Shown in pieces: positions 26,205 through 36,302 of a DNA stretch of 64,000 nucleotides; position 1 is the first letter of the stretch, and each line of letters starts with the position of its first letter. The translations under genes were made by a program, and so were the position numbers. The notes below the pieces were generated by a model. The model ran no database searches, was not told the DNA's origin, and saw nothing but the letters and a program-made list of their open reading frames with translations. Location of the stretch: positions 30,422-94,421 of the forward strand of contig QCIO01000007.1 in assembly GCA_003216635.1 (NCBI GenBank), given 5' to 3'. This DNA is from Prochlorococcus sp. AG-402-L23 (GTDB lineage Bacteria; Cyanobacteriota; Cyanobacteriia; PCC-6307; Cyanobiaceae).

Positions 26205-26831
26205 TGAAATTTAAATTAAAGCAAAGGTTTTAAAAAAAAAGATTTAAATCGAGTTTTAAACCTCGAACTTCCACATCATATGGAGCAAATACAAATACGG
26301 CAACCGAAAATGCCGGCGGCGCAAAGCTTTATACAAATTTTAGGGACATTTTTAGCAACATTTTTTTTTTTTTAGCCGCGCTTTTTTTATTTATAAAAAA
26401 TAGACTCTTTATTTAGAGAACAGCAAAAAGCATTGGTGGCACTGGATTTAGCCTTAAAAAATCTAACTACATTTAGCAAAAGGGAAAAATGAGAAAGGGG
26501 GATTAATTTAAGAATTTGAGCTATTTATTATGTTTTATTAATTTTCAGATATATTTCCTTCTCATCACATGAAAAAGCATAATTTGTATTTTGAAATCAA
26601 GAAAAATCTGGTTTTCTCCTTATTAAACTTTCTCTCTAAATCGTTTTATGCACTGAGTAGATCGATGAAGAAATTGTAATTAATTAGGAAACTAATACTC
26701 TCCAAGATCTAATAGAGTTGATTTGTGAAGCCTTAAATTTGAGTTTTTTTTTTAATTTTGCATCTATTATTCAAATATCAGTAATTTAAATAAATTATCT
26801 CAATATTTAACTAATCAATGATAAAGAGAAA
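26205..26831 (+). other. Intergenic region between hup and glgX
   Basis: This 627-base divergent gap is the longest non-genic stretch in the window. It must hold the promoters of hup (minus) and glgX (plus). It includes a local GC-rich patch (around 26304-26325) next to a run of 12-13 T residues at 26361-26373, and one 31-codon ORF at 26280-26375 reported separately. I see no tRNA, known structured RNA, repeat or riboswitch in the rest. Its length in such a compact genome makes an unrecognised small RNA possible. Confidence 0.5.
26280..26375 (+). CDS. Possible 31-residue small protein
   Basis: ATG 26280 to TAG 26373-26375 encodes a peptide beginning MEQIQIRQPKMPAAQ and ending in a hydrophobic stretch (FIQILGTFLATFFFF). 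The end is formed by the long T run; one base more or fewer there would read through to a longer tail. Codons such as CGG, CCG and GCG are rare in this genome. No clear ribosome binding site is seen. It may be chance, or a real short membrane peptide. Confidence 0.2.
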   Translation: MEQIQIRQPKMPAAQSFIQILGTFLATFFFF

Positions 26832-28865
26832 GTGATTCATCTCAATAAAGGTAAACCATTTCCTTTAGGGAGTTCTCTAACTTCACAAGGGGTTAATTTT
26901 TCCTTAATAGCCACAAATGCAGAATATGTAGAAATCTTATTGTTTGAGAAAGAGGACTCTATTTCTCCAAAAAGTATATTCAAACTAGATCAGACTCATA
27001 ATAAAGGCCCTTACTGGCATGCGGAAATAAAAAATCTAGATGAAGGTTGTATTTATGCTTTTAGAGTAAAACAAAAAAATAATGAAATTAATAATAACTA
27101 TGAAAAAAAAGTATTACTTGATCCATGTTCAAGGGGTATTGCAGGATGGGGAAGTTATAAAAGAGAAAATACATTAAAAACGCACGAAAATACTAATTCT
27201 TGTCTTAAAAGCGTTGTTTGCGATAGGAAATTATTTAATTTTAAGGATTATCCAAGACCAAAACATTCTTGGGAAGAAACAATTATTTATGAACTCCATA
27301 TCAAAGCTTTCACTGAATCAACTGATAAAGATGAAAGTTGTTTTAAGAAATTTTTAAAAAAAATTCCCTATCTCAAAGAACTGGGTATTACAACAATTGA
27401 ATTACTTCCAATTTTTTGTTTTGATCCTACCGATGCCCCAAATGGCCTAAAAAATTTTTGGGGTTATAGTCCAATTAATTGGTTTACTCCGCATTTTGAA
27501 TATCTTTCGAATGAATCCTCCGAAAAGAATAGAGAGGAATTTAGAAGATTTGTAGAGGAATGTCATAAAGCGGACATTGAAGTCATCTTAGATGTTGTAT
27601 ACAATCACACTTCCGAAGGTGATTCAAAAGGGCCAGCAATATCTTGGAAAGGTATAGATGAAAATCTTTATTACTTTATTGGAAAAGATAAAAATTATCA
27701 GGACGTCTCCGGATGTGGTAATACTATTGCAGCAAACAGAGGATTAGTTAGAAAACTAATAATTGAATCATTAAAATGTTGGGCGAGTGAATTAGGAGTT
27801 GATGGTTTTAGATTTGATTTAGGAATTGCCCTATCAAGAGGAGAAAATCTTTCACCGCTTGATAATCCTCCAATTTTTGAAGATATAGAATGTGAACCAG
27901 AACTTATCGATATCAAGTTCATAAGTGAGCCATGGGATTGTGGTGGTTTATATAAATTAGGTGATTTCCCATCTAAGAATACTTTCACTTGGAATGGTCA
28001 TTTTAGAGATGACTTGCGGAGATTTTGGAAGGGAGATAAAGATACAGCCTGGAATATGAGCGATAAAATAAAAGGGACGCCATCTATTTATAAAGAAGAT
28101 AATATTTTCCCAAAATCAATAAATTTTATTACTTCACATGATGGATTCACTCTTAAAGATTTAGTAACTTTCAATAGAAAACATAATTTTGCCAATAGAG
28201 AACAAAATAGAGATGGTGATAACCATAACAATTCTTGGAATCATGGTACAGAGGGACCAACTACAAACTTATTAATTAATGATTTAAGAAAAAGACAACA
28301 AAAAAATCTTATTCTTAGTTTACTTATATCTAAAGGTGTTCCAATGATACTTATGGGTGATGAGATAGGAAGGTCACAAGGTGGTAACAATAATTCTTGG
28401 TGCCAAAATAATTTATTGGGCTGGATGAATTGGGAACATGGTCAACAAGATTTGGAATTATTAGAATATTTTAAATACGTTATAAAAATCCGAAAAAAAC
28501 TAATAAACATTTTTAATCCATCATTCTTCCATAATAATCAAACCAATGAAAATATTCCAAGATATCATTGGCATGGAACAAAGTTAGATAGACCTGATTG
28601 GAGTAGTTGGTCTCACACAGTTGCCGTTAGCATTAACAAAGGCAATACTAATCCGCTGGTCTGGATAGGTTTAAATGCATATTCAAAAAGTATCGATTTC
28701 CCCTTACCGAAATGTAAATATAATTGGTTAAAAGTAGTTGACACTAGCATGTCTGAGATTTTTAAACCCTTAACTATTAATGAAAATTCTGTTTCAATAA
28801 AGAGTAGAAGCTCTTTATTAATCATTTCAGAAGAAGTATTTGGGACAAAAAAAAATACATTCTAA
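26832..28865 (+). CDS. glgX: Glycogen debranching enzyme / isoamylase
   Basis: GH13 enzyme that hydrolyses alpha-1,6 branches of glycogen. The N-terminal CBM48-like domain begins GKPFPLGSSLTSQGVNFSLIA; the barrel shows VILDVVYNHT, GVDGFRFDLG with the catalytic Asp, ISEPWD with the acid/base Glu, and FITSHDGFTLKDLV with the third acidic site. Other marks are NNSWNHGTEGPT and ILMGDEIGRSQGGNNNSWCQ. Length 677 is normal for GlgX-type enzymes. The GTG at 26832 is the first start consistent with the family N-terminus. Glycogen is the carbon store of Prochlorococcus, filled by day and used at night. Confidence 0.94.
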   Translation: MIHLNKGKPFPLGSSLTSQGVNFSLIATNAEYVEILLFEKEDSISPKSIFKLDQTHNKGPYWHAEIKNLDEGCIYAFRVKQKNNEINNNYEKKVLLDPCSRGIAGWGSYKRENTLKTHENTNSCLKSVVCDRKLFNFKDYPRPKHSWEETIIYELHIKAFTESTDKDESCFKKFLKKIPYLKELGITTIELLPIFCFDPTDAPNGLKNFWGYSPINWFTPHFEYLSNESSEKNREEFRRFVEECHKADIEVILDVVYNHTSEGDSKGPAISWKGIDENLYYFIGKDKNYQDVSGCGNTIAANRGLVRKLIIESLKCWASELGVDGFRFDLGIALSRGENLSPLDNPPIFEDIECEPELIDIKFISEPWDCGGLYKLGDFPSKNTFTWNGHFRDDLRRFWKGDKDTAWNMSDKIKGTPSIYKEDNIFPKSINFITSHDGFTLKDLVTFNRKHNFANREQNRDGDNHNNSWNHGTEGPTTNLLINDLRKRQQKNLILSLLISKGVPMILMGDEIGRSQGGNNNSWCQNNLLGWMNWEHGQQDLELLEYFKYVIKIRKKLINIFNPSFFHNNQTNENIPRYHWHGTKLDRPDWSSWSHTVAVSINKGNTNPLVWIGLNAYSKSIDFPLPKCKYNWLKVVDTSMSEIFKPLTINENSVSIKSRSSLLIISEEVFGTKKNTF

Positions 28866-28866
28866 A

Positions 28867-28937
28867 AGCGGGCGGCGGGAATCGAACCCGCATCTTCAGC
28901 TTGGAAGGCTGAGGTTTTACCACTAAACCACGCCCGC
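28867..28937 (-). tRNA. tRNA-Gly (TCC)
   Basis: On the minus strand GCGGGCG pairs with CGCCCGC to close the acceptor stem. The anticodon stem TCAGC/GCTGA encloses CTTCCAA, giving anticodon TCC. The T arm contains GGGTTCGATTCCC. It lies directly after the stop of the convergent glgX, with no CCA encoded. Confidence 0.96.
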
Positions 28938-28998
28938 ATTAAGTAATAGAATTACCATTGCAATAATACATTATCAAACAATCAACAAAGTAAAAAGA

Positions 28999-30396
28999 TT
29001 GGAAAATTCACACTCGAAAAAAAATATTACTAGGTCAACAACAAGATTAATGTTCTCTTATGGGCTAGGAGATGCAGGCACAGGTTTAGTCGCGACGCAA
29101 TTTGGTTTTTTTCTGTTCAAATTCTTTATTTCTGCTGGTTTACCAGTAATTATTGCAGGTTCATTATTAATGATAATAAAGATATGGGACGCAGTAAATG
29201 ATCCGTTAATTGGATGGTTAAGTGATCGAACCGAATCAAGATGGGGGCCTAGAATCCCTTGGATGGTAGCAGCATCTGTTCCTCTTGGTTTCTCTTTAGC
29301 TGCGATATGGTGGACACCCACTGGTTCCATGCTAACCAAGACTATTTACTATGGAATAATTTCTATAGTCGTAATGACTGCTTATACAAGTATTAATCTT
29401 CCTTTTGCAGCTCTATCTACTGAAATTTCTGAAAAAACAGCAATAAGAACAAGATTAAACGCATCTAGATTTACTGGCTCAATAATTGCAGGACTAACTG
29501 GTTTAATAATTGCTGGAGTTGTATTAGGTTCTGAAGGATCAGCAAATAATGAATATTTTTTAATGGGAAAAATAAGTGGATGTATTGCAGTTTCTGCAAC
29601 ATTAATTTCTTGTTGGGGATTGGCTCCATTTGCAAAAAAGGCACGAAGGCCTTCAGGAAAAGTGGAAGCTATAACACTTCAATTTAGAAGAATCTTCAGA
29701 AATAAAAAGTTTCTAAAAGTCATTACACTTTATATTCTTCTCTGGTGCGCCTTACAATTAATGCAAACTGTAGCTTTAATTTATGTAGAAGATGTACTGA
29801 ATGTACCAACATATATTGCGAAGTGGATACCGATACCTTTCCAAATTAGCGCTTTAGTGGGTTTACAAATATGGACCAGAGTATCAAATAAGTTGAATAG
29901 GATTTCAGCTTTAAACTATGGAGCGATGATTTGGATTCTTTCATGTACGGCAACTTTGTTTTTACCTTCTTTAACTAGGGTTTCAGGAGTTGGGGATAAT
30001 TTATTTCTAAATTCAGGAAATATAATTTTGTTCATTCTTTTAATTTTCATAATCTGTCTTATTGGCATTGGAGCTTCAACCGCTTTTCTTATTCCTTGGT
30101 CACTACTTCCTGATGCAATAGACGAAGATCCAGAGAAACCAGCAGGACTATATACCGCTTGGATGGTACTTATTCAGAAGATTGGTATCGCGTTTAGTGT
30201 TCAATTATTAGGATTTTTATTATATTTATCTGGTTATCAATCATGCTTGGTTGATCAAGATGATCTAAATATTATGGAACAATGCTACTCAGCACAATTA
30301 ACTATTAGGCTATGTATTGGTTTTATACCGTCAGTATTGGTAATAATTGGTCTTTTAATCATGAGAAAATGGGATCGAAAATTAATTATAAACTAA
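28999..30396 (+). CDS. GPH-family (MelB-like) cation/sugar symporter
   Basis: A 465-residue, twelve-span transporter of the major facilitator superfamily. LMIIKIWDAVNDPLIGWLSDRTESRWGPRIPWM is the glycoside-pentoside-hexuronide family signature, with the conserved Asp residues of the cation site and the DRT-R-GPR loop. Later parts show LPFAALSTEISE, and PWSLLPDAIDEDPEKPAGLYTAW near the end. The substrate is unknown; sugars or sugar-like compounds are typical for the family. The TTG at 28999 is the likely start. It is ten bases upstream of an MlaE-type permease gene. Confidence 0.85.
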   Translation: MENSHSKKNITRSTTRLMFSYGLGDAGTGLVATQFGFFLFKFFISAGLPVIIAGSLLMIIKIWDAVNDPLIGWLSDRTESRWGPRIPWMVAASVPLGFSLAAIWWTPTGSMLTKTIYYGIISIVVMTAYTSINLPFAALSTEISEKTAIRTRLNASRFTGSIIAGLTGLIIAGVVLGSEGSANNEYFLMGKISGCIAVSATLISCWGLAPFAKKARRPSGKVEAITLQFRRIFRNKKFLKVITLYILLWCALQLMQTVALIYVEDVLNVPTYIAKWIPIPFQISALVGLQIWTRVSNKLNRISALNYGAMIWILSCTATLFLPSLTRVSGVGDNLFLNSGNIILFILLIFIICLIGIGASTAFLIPWSLLPDAIDEDPEKPAGLYTAWMVLIQKIGIAFSVQLLGFLLYLSGYQSCLVDQDDLNIMEQCYSAQLTIRLCIGFIPSVLVIIGLLIMRKWDRKLIIN

Positions 30397-30405
30397 TATA
30401 AAGAT

Positions 30406-31161
30406 ATGTATTACCCAAATTTTTTTAAAAGACTTCTAGGCAGCTTAATCATTGGCGGGCAAGCAATTAATTTTATCTTTAGAGGTAAAATATCCAAAAA
30501 TGATCTCTTTGAACAACTTATGGAGTCAGGTCCTGGAAGTTTGTTAATTGTATTAATTACAGGAATTGCCGCAGGTACAGTCTTTAATATTCAAGTTGCA
30601 TCACAACTCACAAGTATGGGGGTTTCAAGTGAAATTGGAGGTTTATTAGCAGTAGGCATGGCGAGAGAAATGGCTCCCCTTCTAACTGCTACTTTAATGA
30701 CTGGAAAGGTTGCTACAGCCTATGCTGCTCAACTGGGTACTATGAAAGTTACAGAACAAATTGAGGCAATAACCATGTTAAGGACCGAACCAGTCCAATA
30801 TTTGGTAGTCCCAAGGTTACTATCGATGGTAATAATGTCTCCAATACAGTGTCTTTTGTTTTTATCAGTAGCTTTATGGAGCGGACAAATTTGGAGCACA
30901 ATTTTTTATAAAGTTCCTCCAATAGTTTTTTGGACATCTGTAAGATCAGGTAATGTGAGTTTAACTAGTACAGACTTAACTTCAATGTTAATAAAATCTG
31001 TAGTGTTCGGATTACTAATTTCAATCATTGCTTGTGGATATGGACTCACAACTAAAGGGGGTCCAAAAGAAGTTGGAACAAGTACAACAGGCGCAGTTGT
31101 AATGACTCTCGTTACTGTATCTTTAATGGATGTATTTCTAACACAAATTTTATTTGGATGA
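30406..31161 (+). CDS. MlaE/TGD1-type lipid transport permease
   Basis: A 251-residue membrane protein of the MlaE (DUF140) permease family of ABC systems. The key motif reads EIGGLLAVGMAREMAPLLTA and then GTMKVTEQIEAITML, both diagnostic. Around five membrane spans are visible. In cyanobacteria and chloroplasts (TGD1) such permeases work with an MCE-domain substrate protein and an ATPase to move lipids between membranes; neither partner is next to it here and both are presumably elsewhere. The 3' end overlaps or abuts the next ORF. Confidence 0.9.
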   Translation: MYYPNFFKRLLGSLIIGGQAINFIFRGKISKNDLFEQLMESGPGSLLIVLITGIAAGTVFNIQVASQLTSMGVSSEIGGLLAVGMAREMAPLLTATLMTGKVATAYAAQLGTMKVTEQIEAITMLRTEPVQYLVVPRLLSMVIMSPIQCLLFLSVALWSGQIWSTIFYKVPPIVFWTSVRSGNVSLTSTDLTSMLIKSVVFGLLISIIACGYGLTTKGGPKEVGTSTTGAVVMTLVTVSLMDVFLTQILFG

Positions 31162-31165
31162 TACT

Positions 31166-31570
31166 ATGTTTAACACTAAATCAAAAAAAGAGGAGCCAGT
31201 AATAATATCTCCATCATTTCAGTTGCCAATCATTCTAATAGTTTTAAGTTTTATGCTTTTGTTTTTGAATATTGGTTCTTTGCCAACAATAGTTTTTGCT
31301 TCTTTTAGCTTTTTTTTATTACTTCAGTCATTCACCTTAAGGATAAAAATAACAAATGATGATTTTATCGTTTTACAATTAGGGAAAGAGATTAGAACTT
31401 TTCCATTCAAGAACTGGATATCATGGAAATTCTTTTTCCCTATAATCCCAGGTATTTTTTATTTTAGAGAAAAGTCCAGTCCTCATTTATTACCAATTTT
31501 ATTTAATCCAAAGCAATTAAAAGATGAGCTCATAAAAAAAGTTGACTCCCTGGAAATTAAAAATTCTTAA
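31166..31570 (+). CDS. DUF3119 family membrane protein
   Basis: A 134-residue protein with two close hydrophobic spans (PIILIVLSFMLLFLNIG and IVFASFSFFLLLQSF), then a soluble part with beta character: LRIKITNDDFIVLQLGKEIRTFPFKNWISWKFF. It resembles the DUF3119 family of cyanobacteria and plastids. ATG 31166 is preferred; the frame also has a TTG at 31154 which would overlap the preceding stop. Position directly after the MlaE-type permease suggests involvement in membrane or lipid traffic, but nothing in the sequence shows it. Confidence 0.75.
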   Translation: MFNTKSKKEEPVIISPSFQLPIILIVLSFMLLFLNIGSLPTIVFASFSFFLLLQSFTLRIKITNDDFIVLQLGKEIRTFPFKNWISWKFFFPIIPGIFYFREKSSPHLLPILFNPKQLKDELIKKVDSLEIKNS

Positions 31571-31605
31571 AATTCAGACTTTGCCTATTCATCAAAATTA
31601 TTTAA

Positions 31606-32616
31606 ATGACCAATACAGAAATTTCCGACAATAATCCTGAAAAGGAATTAATAATAGATAAGTCAATTTCAGATGGCAAAACCAAACAAATTAGTAAGAA
31701 AAATACGACGCAAAATAAAAAAATTACACCAAAAAACGACAAATCAACTAAATCTTTTGATGAAATTTCTAATGAAATTTTAAGAGATCTCGTTTCAAAA
31801 AAAGACTCTTTAGTTAAAGAAATAAAAGAGTTAGAAATAAAAAAAAATGAAATAGAAAAAGATATTGAGTCAAATTTTAAAGGACAGTCAGATAATATTG
31901 CCAAAAGAGTTAAAGGCTTCCAAGAGTATTTAACTGGAGCTTTGCAAAATCTTTCACAAAACGTAGAGAAACTTGAATTAGTTTCTCAACCAATAATCGT
32001 AAAACCTTCTCCCCTTGATGAGAAAAAGCAAAACAATAGTACAAATAATATAGTTAATGTTCCCGCTCTTTCTGAAACATTTAAGCCAGATGAAGAAATT
32101 ATAAAAAGTTGCTTTTCAAGTTTTACAGAACAACCTGACTTTTATGCAGAACCTTGGAAATTAAGACGGAGTCTTGATTCATCAGATATAGAAATTATGG
32201 ATGATTGGTTCTTTAACATGGGCGGAAGAGGTTCTCTTGAAAGTAGAGGATCTCGACAAAAAAATGCCTTGTTATCAGCTGGTTTAATATCTATTCTTGG
32301 CGAATTATATGGAGATCAGTTTCAGACGCTTATTTTAGCTTCGCAGCCTGAACGATTAGGTGAATGGAGAAGAATTCTTCAAGATTCACTTGGTCTCACA
32401 AGGGATGACTTTGGACCTAATAGTGGGATTGTTCTTTTTGAAAGGCCTGAAGGTGTCATCGAGAGAGCTGATAGATTAGAAGCCAACGAAGAATTGCCAT
32501 TTATTATCATTGATGCATCAGAAACCTCTGTTGAAATCCCAATACTTCAATTCCCATTATGGGTTGCATTCGCTGGTTCAGATAATGAAATTTATGATGA
32601 TCTTGAACTAAACTAA
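31606..32616 (+). CDS. DUF3086 family protein with coiled coil
   Basis: A 336-residue cyanobacterial protein. The first ~60 residues are polar and low in complexity (Lys/Thr/Asn-rich). A coiled coil follows at about residues 55-95 ([20 protein letters not shown]). The C-terminal globular part, from about residue 160, has [37 protein letters not shown] and ends with a beta-rich segment, and matches what I know as DUF3086. No signal peptide or catalytic motif is seen. Function unknown. It is followed after five bases by plsY. Confidence 0.8.
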   Translation: MTNTEISDNNPEKELIIDKSISDGKTKQISKKNTTQNKKITPKNDKSTKSFDEISNEILRDLVSKKDSLVKEIKELEIKKNEIEKDIESNFKGQSDNIAKRVKGFQEYLTGALQNLSQNVEKLELVSQPIIVKPSPLDEKKQNNSTNNIVNVPALSETFKPDEEIIKSCFSSFTEQPDFYAEPWKLRRSLDSSDIEIMDDWFFNMGGRGSLESRGSRQKNALLSAGLISILGELYGDQFQTLILASQPERLGEWRRILQDSLGLTRDDFGPNSGIVLFERPEGVIERADRLEANEELPFIIIDASETSVEIPILQFPLWVAFAGSDNEIYDDLELN

Positions 32617-32621
32617 GCTTT

Positions 32622-33215
32622 ATGAATATCTTAATAATTTTTACAAGTTATCTTTTAGGATCACTTCCGACAGGTTTTTTAATTGGAAAATATCTCAAAA
32701 ATATAGATCTAAGAACTATAGGTTCTGGATCTACAGGTGCCACAAATGTCTTAAGAAATGTTGGAAAATGGCCAGCACTTTTTGTATTTATCATTGACGT
32801 TGGGAAAGGCCTTATTGCAGTAAAAATTGCTCAATATTACACAGATCAAGGATTAATAGAAGTTATAGCAGGGATATCCGCCATCTCAGGACATATTTGG
32901 CCAATATGGCTTAGAGGTAAAGGAGGGAAAGCTGTTGCAACTGGATTAGGTATGTTTTTAGCTCTTTCTTGGAAAGTTGGACTCGCATCTCTTGGTATTT
33001 TTTTAATAGTCCTAACAAAAACTAAATTTGTTTCTTTATCCAGTATTTCAGCTGCAATCTTACTTCCTATTTTTATGTTTTTTTACCTAGGTAAATTTAT
33101 GCACTCATATTTTTTTATAAGTTTAATTGTGGCATTATTAGTAATCTGGAAACATAGAACAAACATAACAAGATTGCTTAAGGGAGAAGAATCCAAAATT
33201 AATCAGAATCAATAG
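32622..33215 (+). CDS. plsY: Acyl-phosphate:glycerol-3-phosphate acyltransferase
   Basis: Membrane enzyme that starts phospholipid synthesis by acylating glycerol-3-phosphate from acyl-phosphate. All three family motifs are present: [13 protein letters not shown], the phosphate-binding loop [17 protein letters not shown], and [23 protein letters not shown]. About five spans make up the 197 residues, the usual size. It overlaps the convergent pyrF by 17 bases. Confidence 0.95.
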   Translation: MNILIIFTSYLLGSLPTGFLIGKYLKNIDLRTIGSGSTGATNVLRNVGKWPALFVFIIDVGKGLIAVKIAQYYTDQGLIEVIAGISAISGHIWPIWLRGKGGKAVATGLGMFLALSWKVGLASLGIFLIVLTKTKFVSLSSISAAILLPIFMFFYLGKFMHSYFFISLIVALLVIWKHRTNITRLLKGEESKINQNQ

Positions 33216-33930
33216 ATTTAAATATTTCTATTAGAGCTTTATTAGGATCTATAGCTTTTGATATTGATCTACCAATTACCAACTTAGAAGCGCCATTATC
33301 TATTGCTTCGTGAGGAGTCATAATTCTATTTTGATCATCTTTATTGTCAATATTTAATCTGATGCCTGGTGTAATAAGTTCAAAATTATCCTTATAAATA
33401 GATCTCAACATTTTTACCTCCCAAGGGGAACAGACACATCCATCTAATCCGGCATCAAAAGACAATTTTGCAAGTTTCAATACATTTTCTTCAATTGAAT
33501 TATTTCTATCAAGATCAGTTTGAAAATCTTTAAGAGAAAAGCTTGTTAAAACAGTTATTCCTACAATAAATGGAGGTTTAACACTAACTGAGGTAGCTCC
33601 TTCTAAAGATGCTTTCTTCGAATCCCTAAGAGCTTTTAAACCTGCCGAAGCATGAATAGAAATTATATCAACCCCTAATTTTGAAACTTGGAAACATGCT
33701 GCACGCATGGTATTTGGAATATCATGAAATTTTAAGTCTAAAAAAATTTTCTTATTTAAACCTTTTAATATTTCAATAACTCTGGGACCTTCCCTAACAA
33801 AAAGCTCTAAACCAACTTTCACCCACTTAATATTAGGACATTTTTCCAGAAGTAATTTTGCTTGACTTACATCTAATCCATCAATTGCCAATATTATTTT
33901 ATCTTCTGAATTAAATCTTTTATTAATCAA
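33199..33930 (-). CDS. pyrF: Orotidine 5'-phosphate decarboxylase
   Basis: Last step of UMP synthesis, decarboxylation of OMP. The catalytic array [10 protein letters not shown] (Asp65, Lys67, Asp70) is intact, with LAIDGLD at the first strand, [23 protein letters not shown] and KLVIGRSI at the phosphate site. At 243 residues this is a normal small bacterial enzyme. It starts four bases downstream of tyrS on the same strand. Confidence 0.96.
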   Translation of the reverse strand: MINKRFNSEDKIILAIDGLDVSQAKLLLEKCPNIKWVKVGLELFVREGPRVIEILKGLNKKIFLDLKFHDIPNTMRAACFQVSKLGVDIISIHASAGLKALRDSKKASLEGATSVSVKPPFIVGITVLTSFSLKDFQTDLDRNNSIEENVLKLAKLSFDAGLDGCVCSPWEVKMLRSIYKDNFELITPGIRLNIDNKDDQNRIMTPHEAIDNGASKLVIGRSISKAIDPNKALIEIFKSIDSD

Positions 33931-33933
33931 TTT

Positions 33934-35172
33934 TCAGTTTTCAAACCTCTTAATTATTTTTTTTCCAATTTGCAAAATTTTCCCTTCCAAATCATTTTTT
34001 GAATTAAAAACTAAATCAGGATTTATTACTTTCTGACTATCAATTTTTACACCCCCACCTTTAATAGATCTTTTGGATTCGCTGCTAGATTTGAAAAGTT
34101 TTAAAGCACTTAACAAGTAAAAAAACTTTACTGGAAAAACTACTTCTTTTAAAGAAATCTCTGGAATTTCTCCAACTTTTTCTTTGTGTCCAAGGAATAA
34201 TTTTTCGCAGTTTGATTGCGCCTTTAATGCTTCTTCAGCTCCATGGAATAAAGTAGTCACTTCTAAAGCCATTCTTCTCTGTAATTCACGAGGAATTGAG
34301 TTTTCAAGAAAACTTAAATCTAATTCAGTAAGTAATTCAAAATAGGCAGGTATTATATTATCGGGTACTTTTTCTAATTTTGAATACATTGAAAGAGGAT
34401 CTTCAGTCAAACCGACGGTGTTAAATTCTGATTTACTCATCTTCTTAATTCCATCTAAACCTGTCAAAATTGGCAGCAGAACACCAAATTGAGGGTCTTG
34501 TTTAAAATGCTTTTGAAGATCTCTTCCTATTGCAATATTAAATTTCTGATCTGTACCTCCAAGCTCAATATCTGATTGAACAACTACCGAATCGTAACCT
34601 TGTAATAGTGGATATAAGAATTCATGCAAAGCAATTGGAACTTGCGAAGTGTACCTTTTATTAAATTCCTCCTTAGCTAGCATTTGACTAACTGTTGCAC
34701 TCCCCATTAATTCAATTATCGAATTAAGATTTAATCCTTTTAACCATTCACTGTTATATCTAATTTCTATTCTATCTTTTGAATCAAAATCTAAAATAGA
34801 TTCATTAGATGGCTTTCCCATCCCTAGTTGGGTCAAGTATGTTTTTGCATTATCCTTAACTTGTTTTTCAGATAACTGAACTCTTGTTTTATTTTTTCCG
34901 GTTGGGTCTCCAATTTGAGCAGTAAAATCACCAATAATTAAAACTGCAATATGTCCATTATCTTGGAATGCCCTAAGTTTTTTAAACAATATGCTGTGCC
35001 CAAGATGAATATCTGTTCCAGTTGGATCGATCCCGAGTTTAACCCTTAATTTTTTATTATTTTTTTTCGCATGATCAATTATCTCAGAAAAGGTTTGATT
35101 TGTTCCCTTAATTGGGAAATACTCTTCTATTCCTCTTGACAGCCATGATGGCAATATATAGTTATCTGACAT
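33934..35172 (-). CDS. tyrS: Tyrosyl-tRNA synthetase
   Basis: Class I aminoacyl-tRNA synthetase for tyrosine. The HIGH-type motif reads DIHLGHS near residue 56, and KMSKS is intact at about residue 248. The [16 protein letters not shown] and [18 protein letters not shown] stretches belong to the TyrRS catalytic core, and a C-terminal S4 RNA-binding domain ([15 protein letters not shown]) binds the tRNA. The length of 412 and the sequence type fit the TyrZ-like bacterial group. Confidence 0.96.
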   Translation of the reverse strand: MSDNYILPSWLSRGIEEYFPIKGTNQTFSEIIDHAKKNNKKLRVKLGIDPTGTDIHLGHSILFKKLRAFQDNGHIAVLIIGDFTAQIGDPTGKNKTRVQLSEKQVKDNAKTYLTQLGMGKPSNESILDFDSKDRIEIRYNSEWLKGLNLNSIIELMGSATVSQMLAKEEFNKRYTSQVPIALHEFLYPLLQGYDSVVVQSDIELGGTDQKFNIAIGRDLQKHFKQDPQFGVLLPILTGLDGIKKMSKSEFNTVGLTEDPLSMYSKLEKVPDNIIPAYFELLTELDLSFLENSIPRELQRRMALEVTTLFHGAEEALKAQSNCEKLFLGHKEKVGEIPEISLKEVVFPVKFFYLLSALKLFKSSSESKRSIKGGGVKIDSQKVINPDLVFNSKNDLEGKILQIGKKIIKRFEN

Positions 35173-35191
35173 AAAGCTTTAACAGTTAAAT

Positions 35192-35515
35192 TTAAGAAGT
35201 TTTATCAAGTTCATCCTTCATTCTTATTAAGGTTTTATTCATCTGATCAAACATTTGATCAGGAGTAATCCCAAATTGACTTAACTGTGTCTTTAATTGT
35301 TCTACTGTCATTTTTGCTTGAAAATCTTCAGACAATTCAAATCTCTTCATAAAAACCTTATAACGATCCATAAGAGATTCCATTTTTTTTATAAACATTT
35401 TTTTCCCTTCTCTGTCAAATTTTCCATAATCAGAACCAAGTTTCATAAGTTCTTGGTAATCTGTAAAAAGCTTTTTAGCTTCTTCTTGAACGATGTCTGA
35501 CTCAAAAAATCCCAT
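35192..35515 (-). CDS. DUF1825 family protein
   Basis: A 107-residue, all-helical acidic/basic protein found across cyanobacteria. It begins MGFFESDIVQEEAKKLFTDY, followed by YGKFDREGKKMFIKKMESLMDRYKVFMKR and a C-terminal segment FGITPDQMFDQMNKTL. No membrane span, cysteine or catalytic motif is seen. Its function is unknown; small helical proteins of this sort are often structural or regulatory partners. It lies 19 bases upstream of tyrS on the same strand. Confidence 0.85.
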   Translation of the reverse strand: MGFFESDIVQEEAKKLFTDYQELMKLGSDYGKFDREGKKMFIKKMESLMDRYKVFMKRFELSEDFQAKMTVEQLKTQLSQFGITPDQMFDQMNKTLIRMKDELDKTS

Positions 35516-35666
35516 TTCTATTTTTTTACTTCACAAGATTAAGTCTCAATTACAAGATAACAAGAATCTTTTAAATTGATTAGAACATTAATAAATTTTA
35601 GTTTATAAATAATTCTTTGATTTATATTTTTTCAGAATTAAATTTAGTAGACATGTTTCAAAAATA

Positions 35667-36278
35667 TTGGAAAAATTTAACGTAAATAATACTTCAAACC
35701 AAAATAGACAATTTGAATTATTTGGTTCAAATGTAAATACATCAATTAATTTTCAACACTCAAATAATCTAAAAATCAAAGGCGAAACCCTAACTGAATG
35801 GAGAAATAGAATATATAGTCACCAATTCAAAATTTCAAAATATTCTCACAATAAAACTTTGCATCAAAAAAGTCTTCCTATAAATACAATTTCCAATGAA
35901 AGAAAAATTGATCCGTTTTCCCTGCAGCCATTATCATTGAATTTTTGGAGAACCAATCAATATATACACAATGGTCCAGCAATGTATTTTGTAATTGACT
36001 CGATGGAGAGTTCTAAAATAATCCTTTATATAGGAGAAACAAATTCAGCAAATAAAAGATGGAAGGGAGAACATGACTGTAAAAATTACCTTATGAACTA
36101 TAAAGAAGCCCTAGCTCATAACAAACTCTCAAGTCACCAAGATATTCGTTTCTTCTTAGATGTACCTAAAGAAGTAAAATTAAGACGTAAATTAGAACAG
36201 CAACTGATATATTTATGGTTACCACCTTTTAATAAAGAAACTCGAGATAGGTGGGCAACTACTTTCACAAACAACTAA
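35667..36278 (+). CDS. GIY-YIG domain protein, possible nuclease
   Basis: A 203-residue protein whose C-terminal half looks like a GIY-YIG fold: MYFVI (Tyr107) and ILYIGET (Tyr121) give the two tyrosines, KRW supplies Arg131, LEQQL the catalytic-type Glu177 and PPFNKE the Asn189. All five key residues are thus present. The first ~95 residues are Asn/Ser/Lys-rich with a WRNRIYSHQFKI stretch and show no known domain. The start is the TTG at 35667. The family is known in picocyanobacteria without a proven role; DNA or RNA cleavage is inferred from the fold only. pepA follows after 24 bases. Confidence 0.75.
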   Translation: MEKFNVNNTSNQNRQFELFGSNVNTSINFQHSNNLKIKGETLTEWRNRIYSHQFKISKYSHNKTLHQKSLPINTISNERKIDPFSLQPLSLNFWRTNQYIHNGPAMYFVIDSMESSKIILYIGETNSANKRWKGEHDCKNYLMNYKEALAHNKLSSHQDIRFFLDVPKEVKLRRKLEQQLIYLWLPPFNKETRDRWATTFTNN

Positions 36279-36302
36279 AAGTTAATTAAATCCATTTTAA
36301 AA

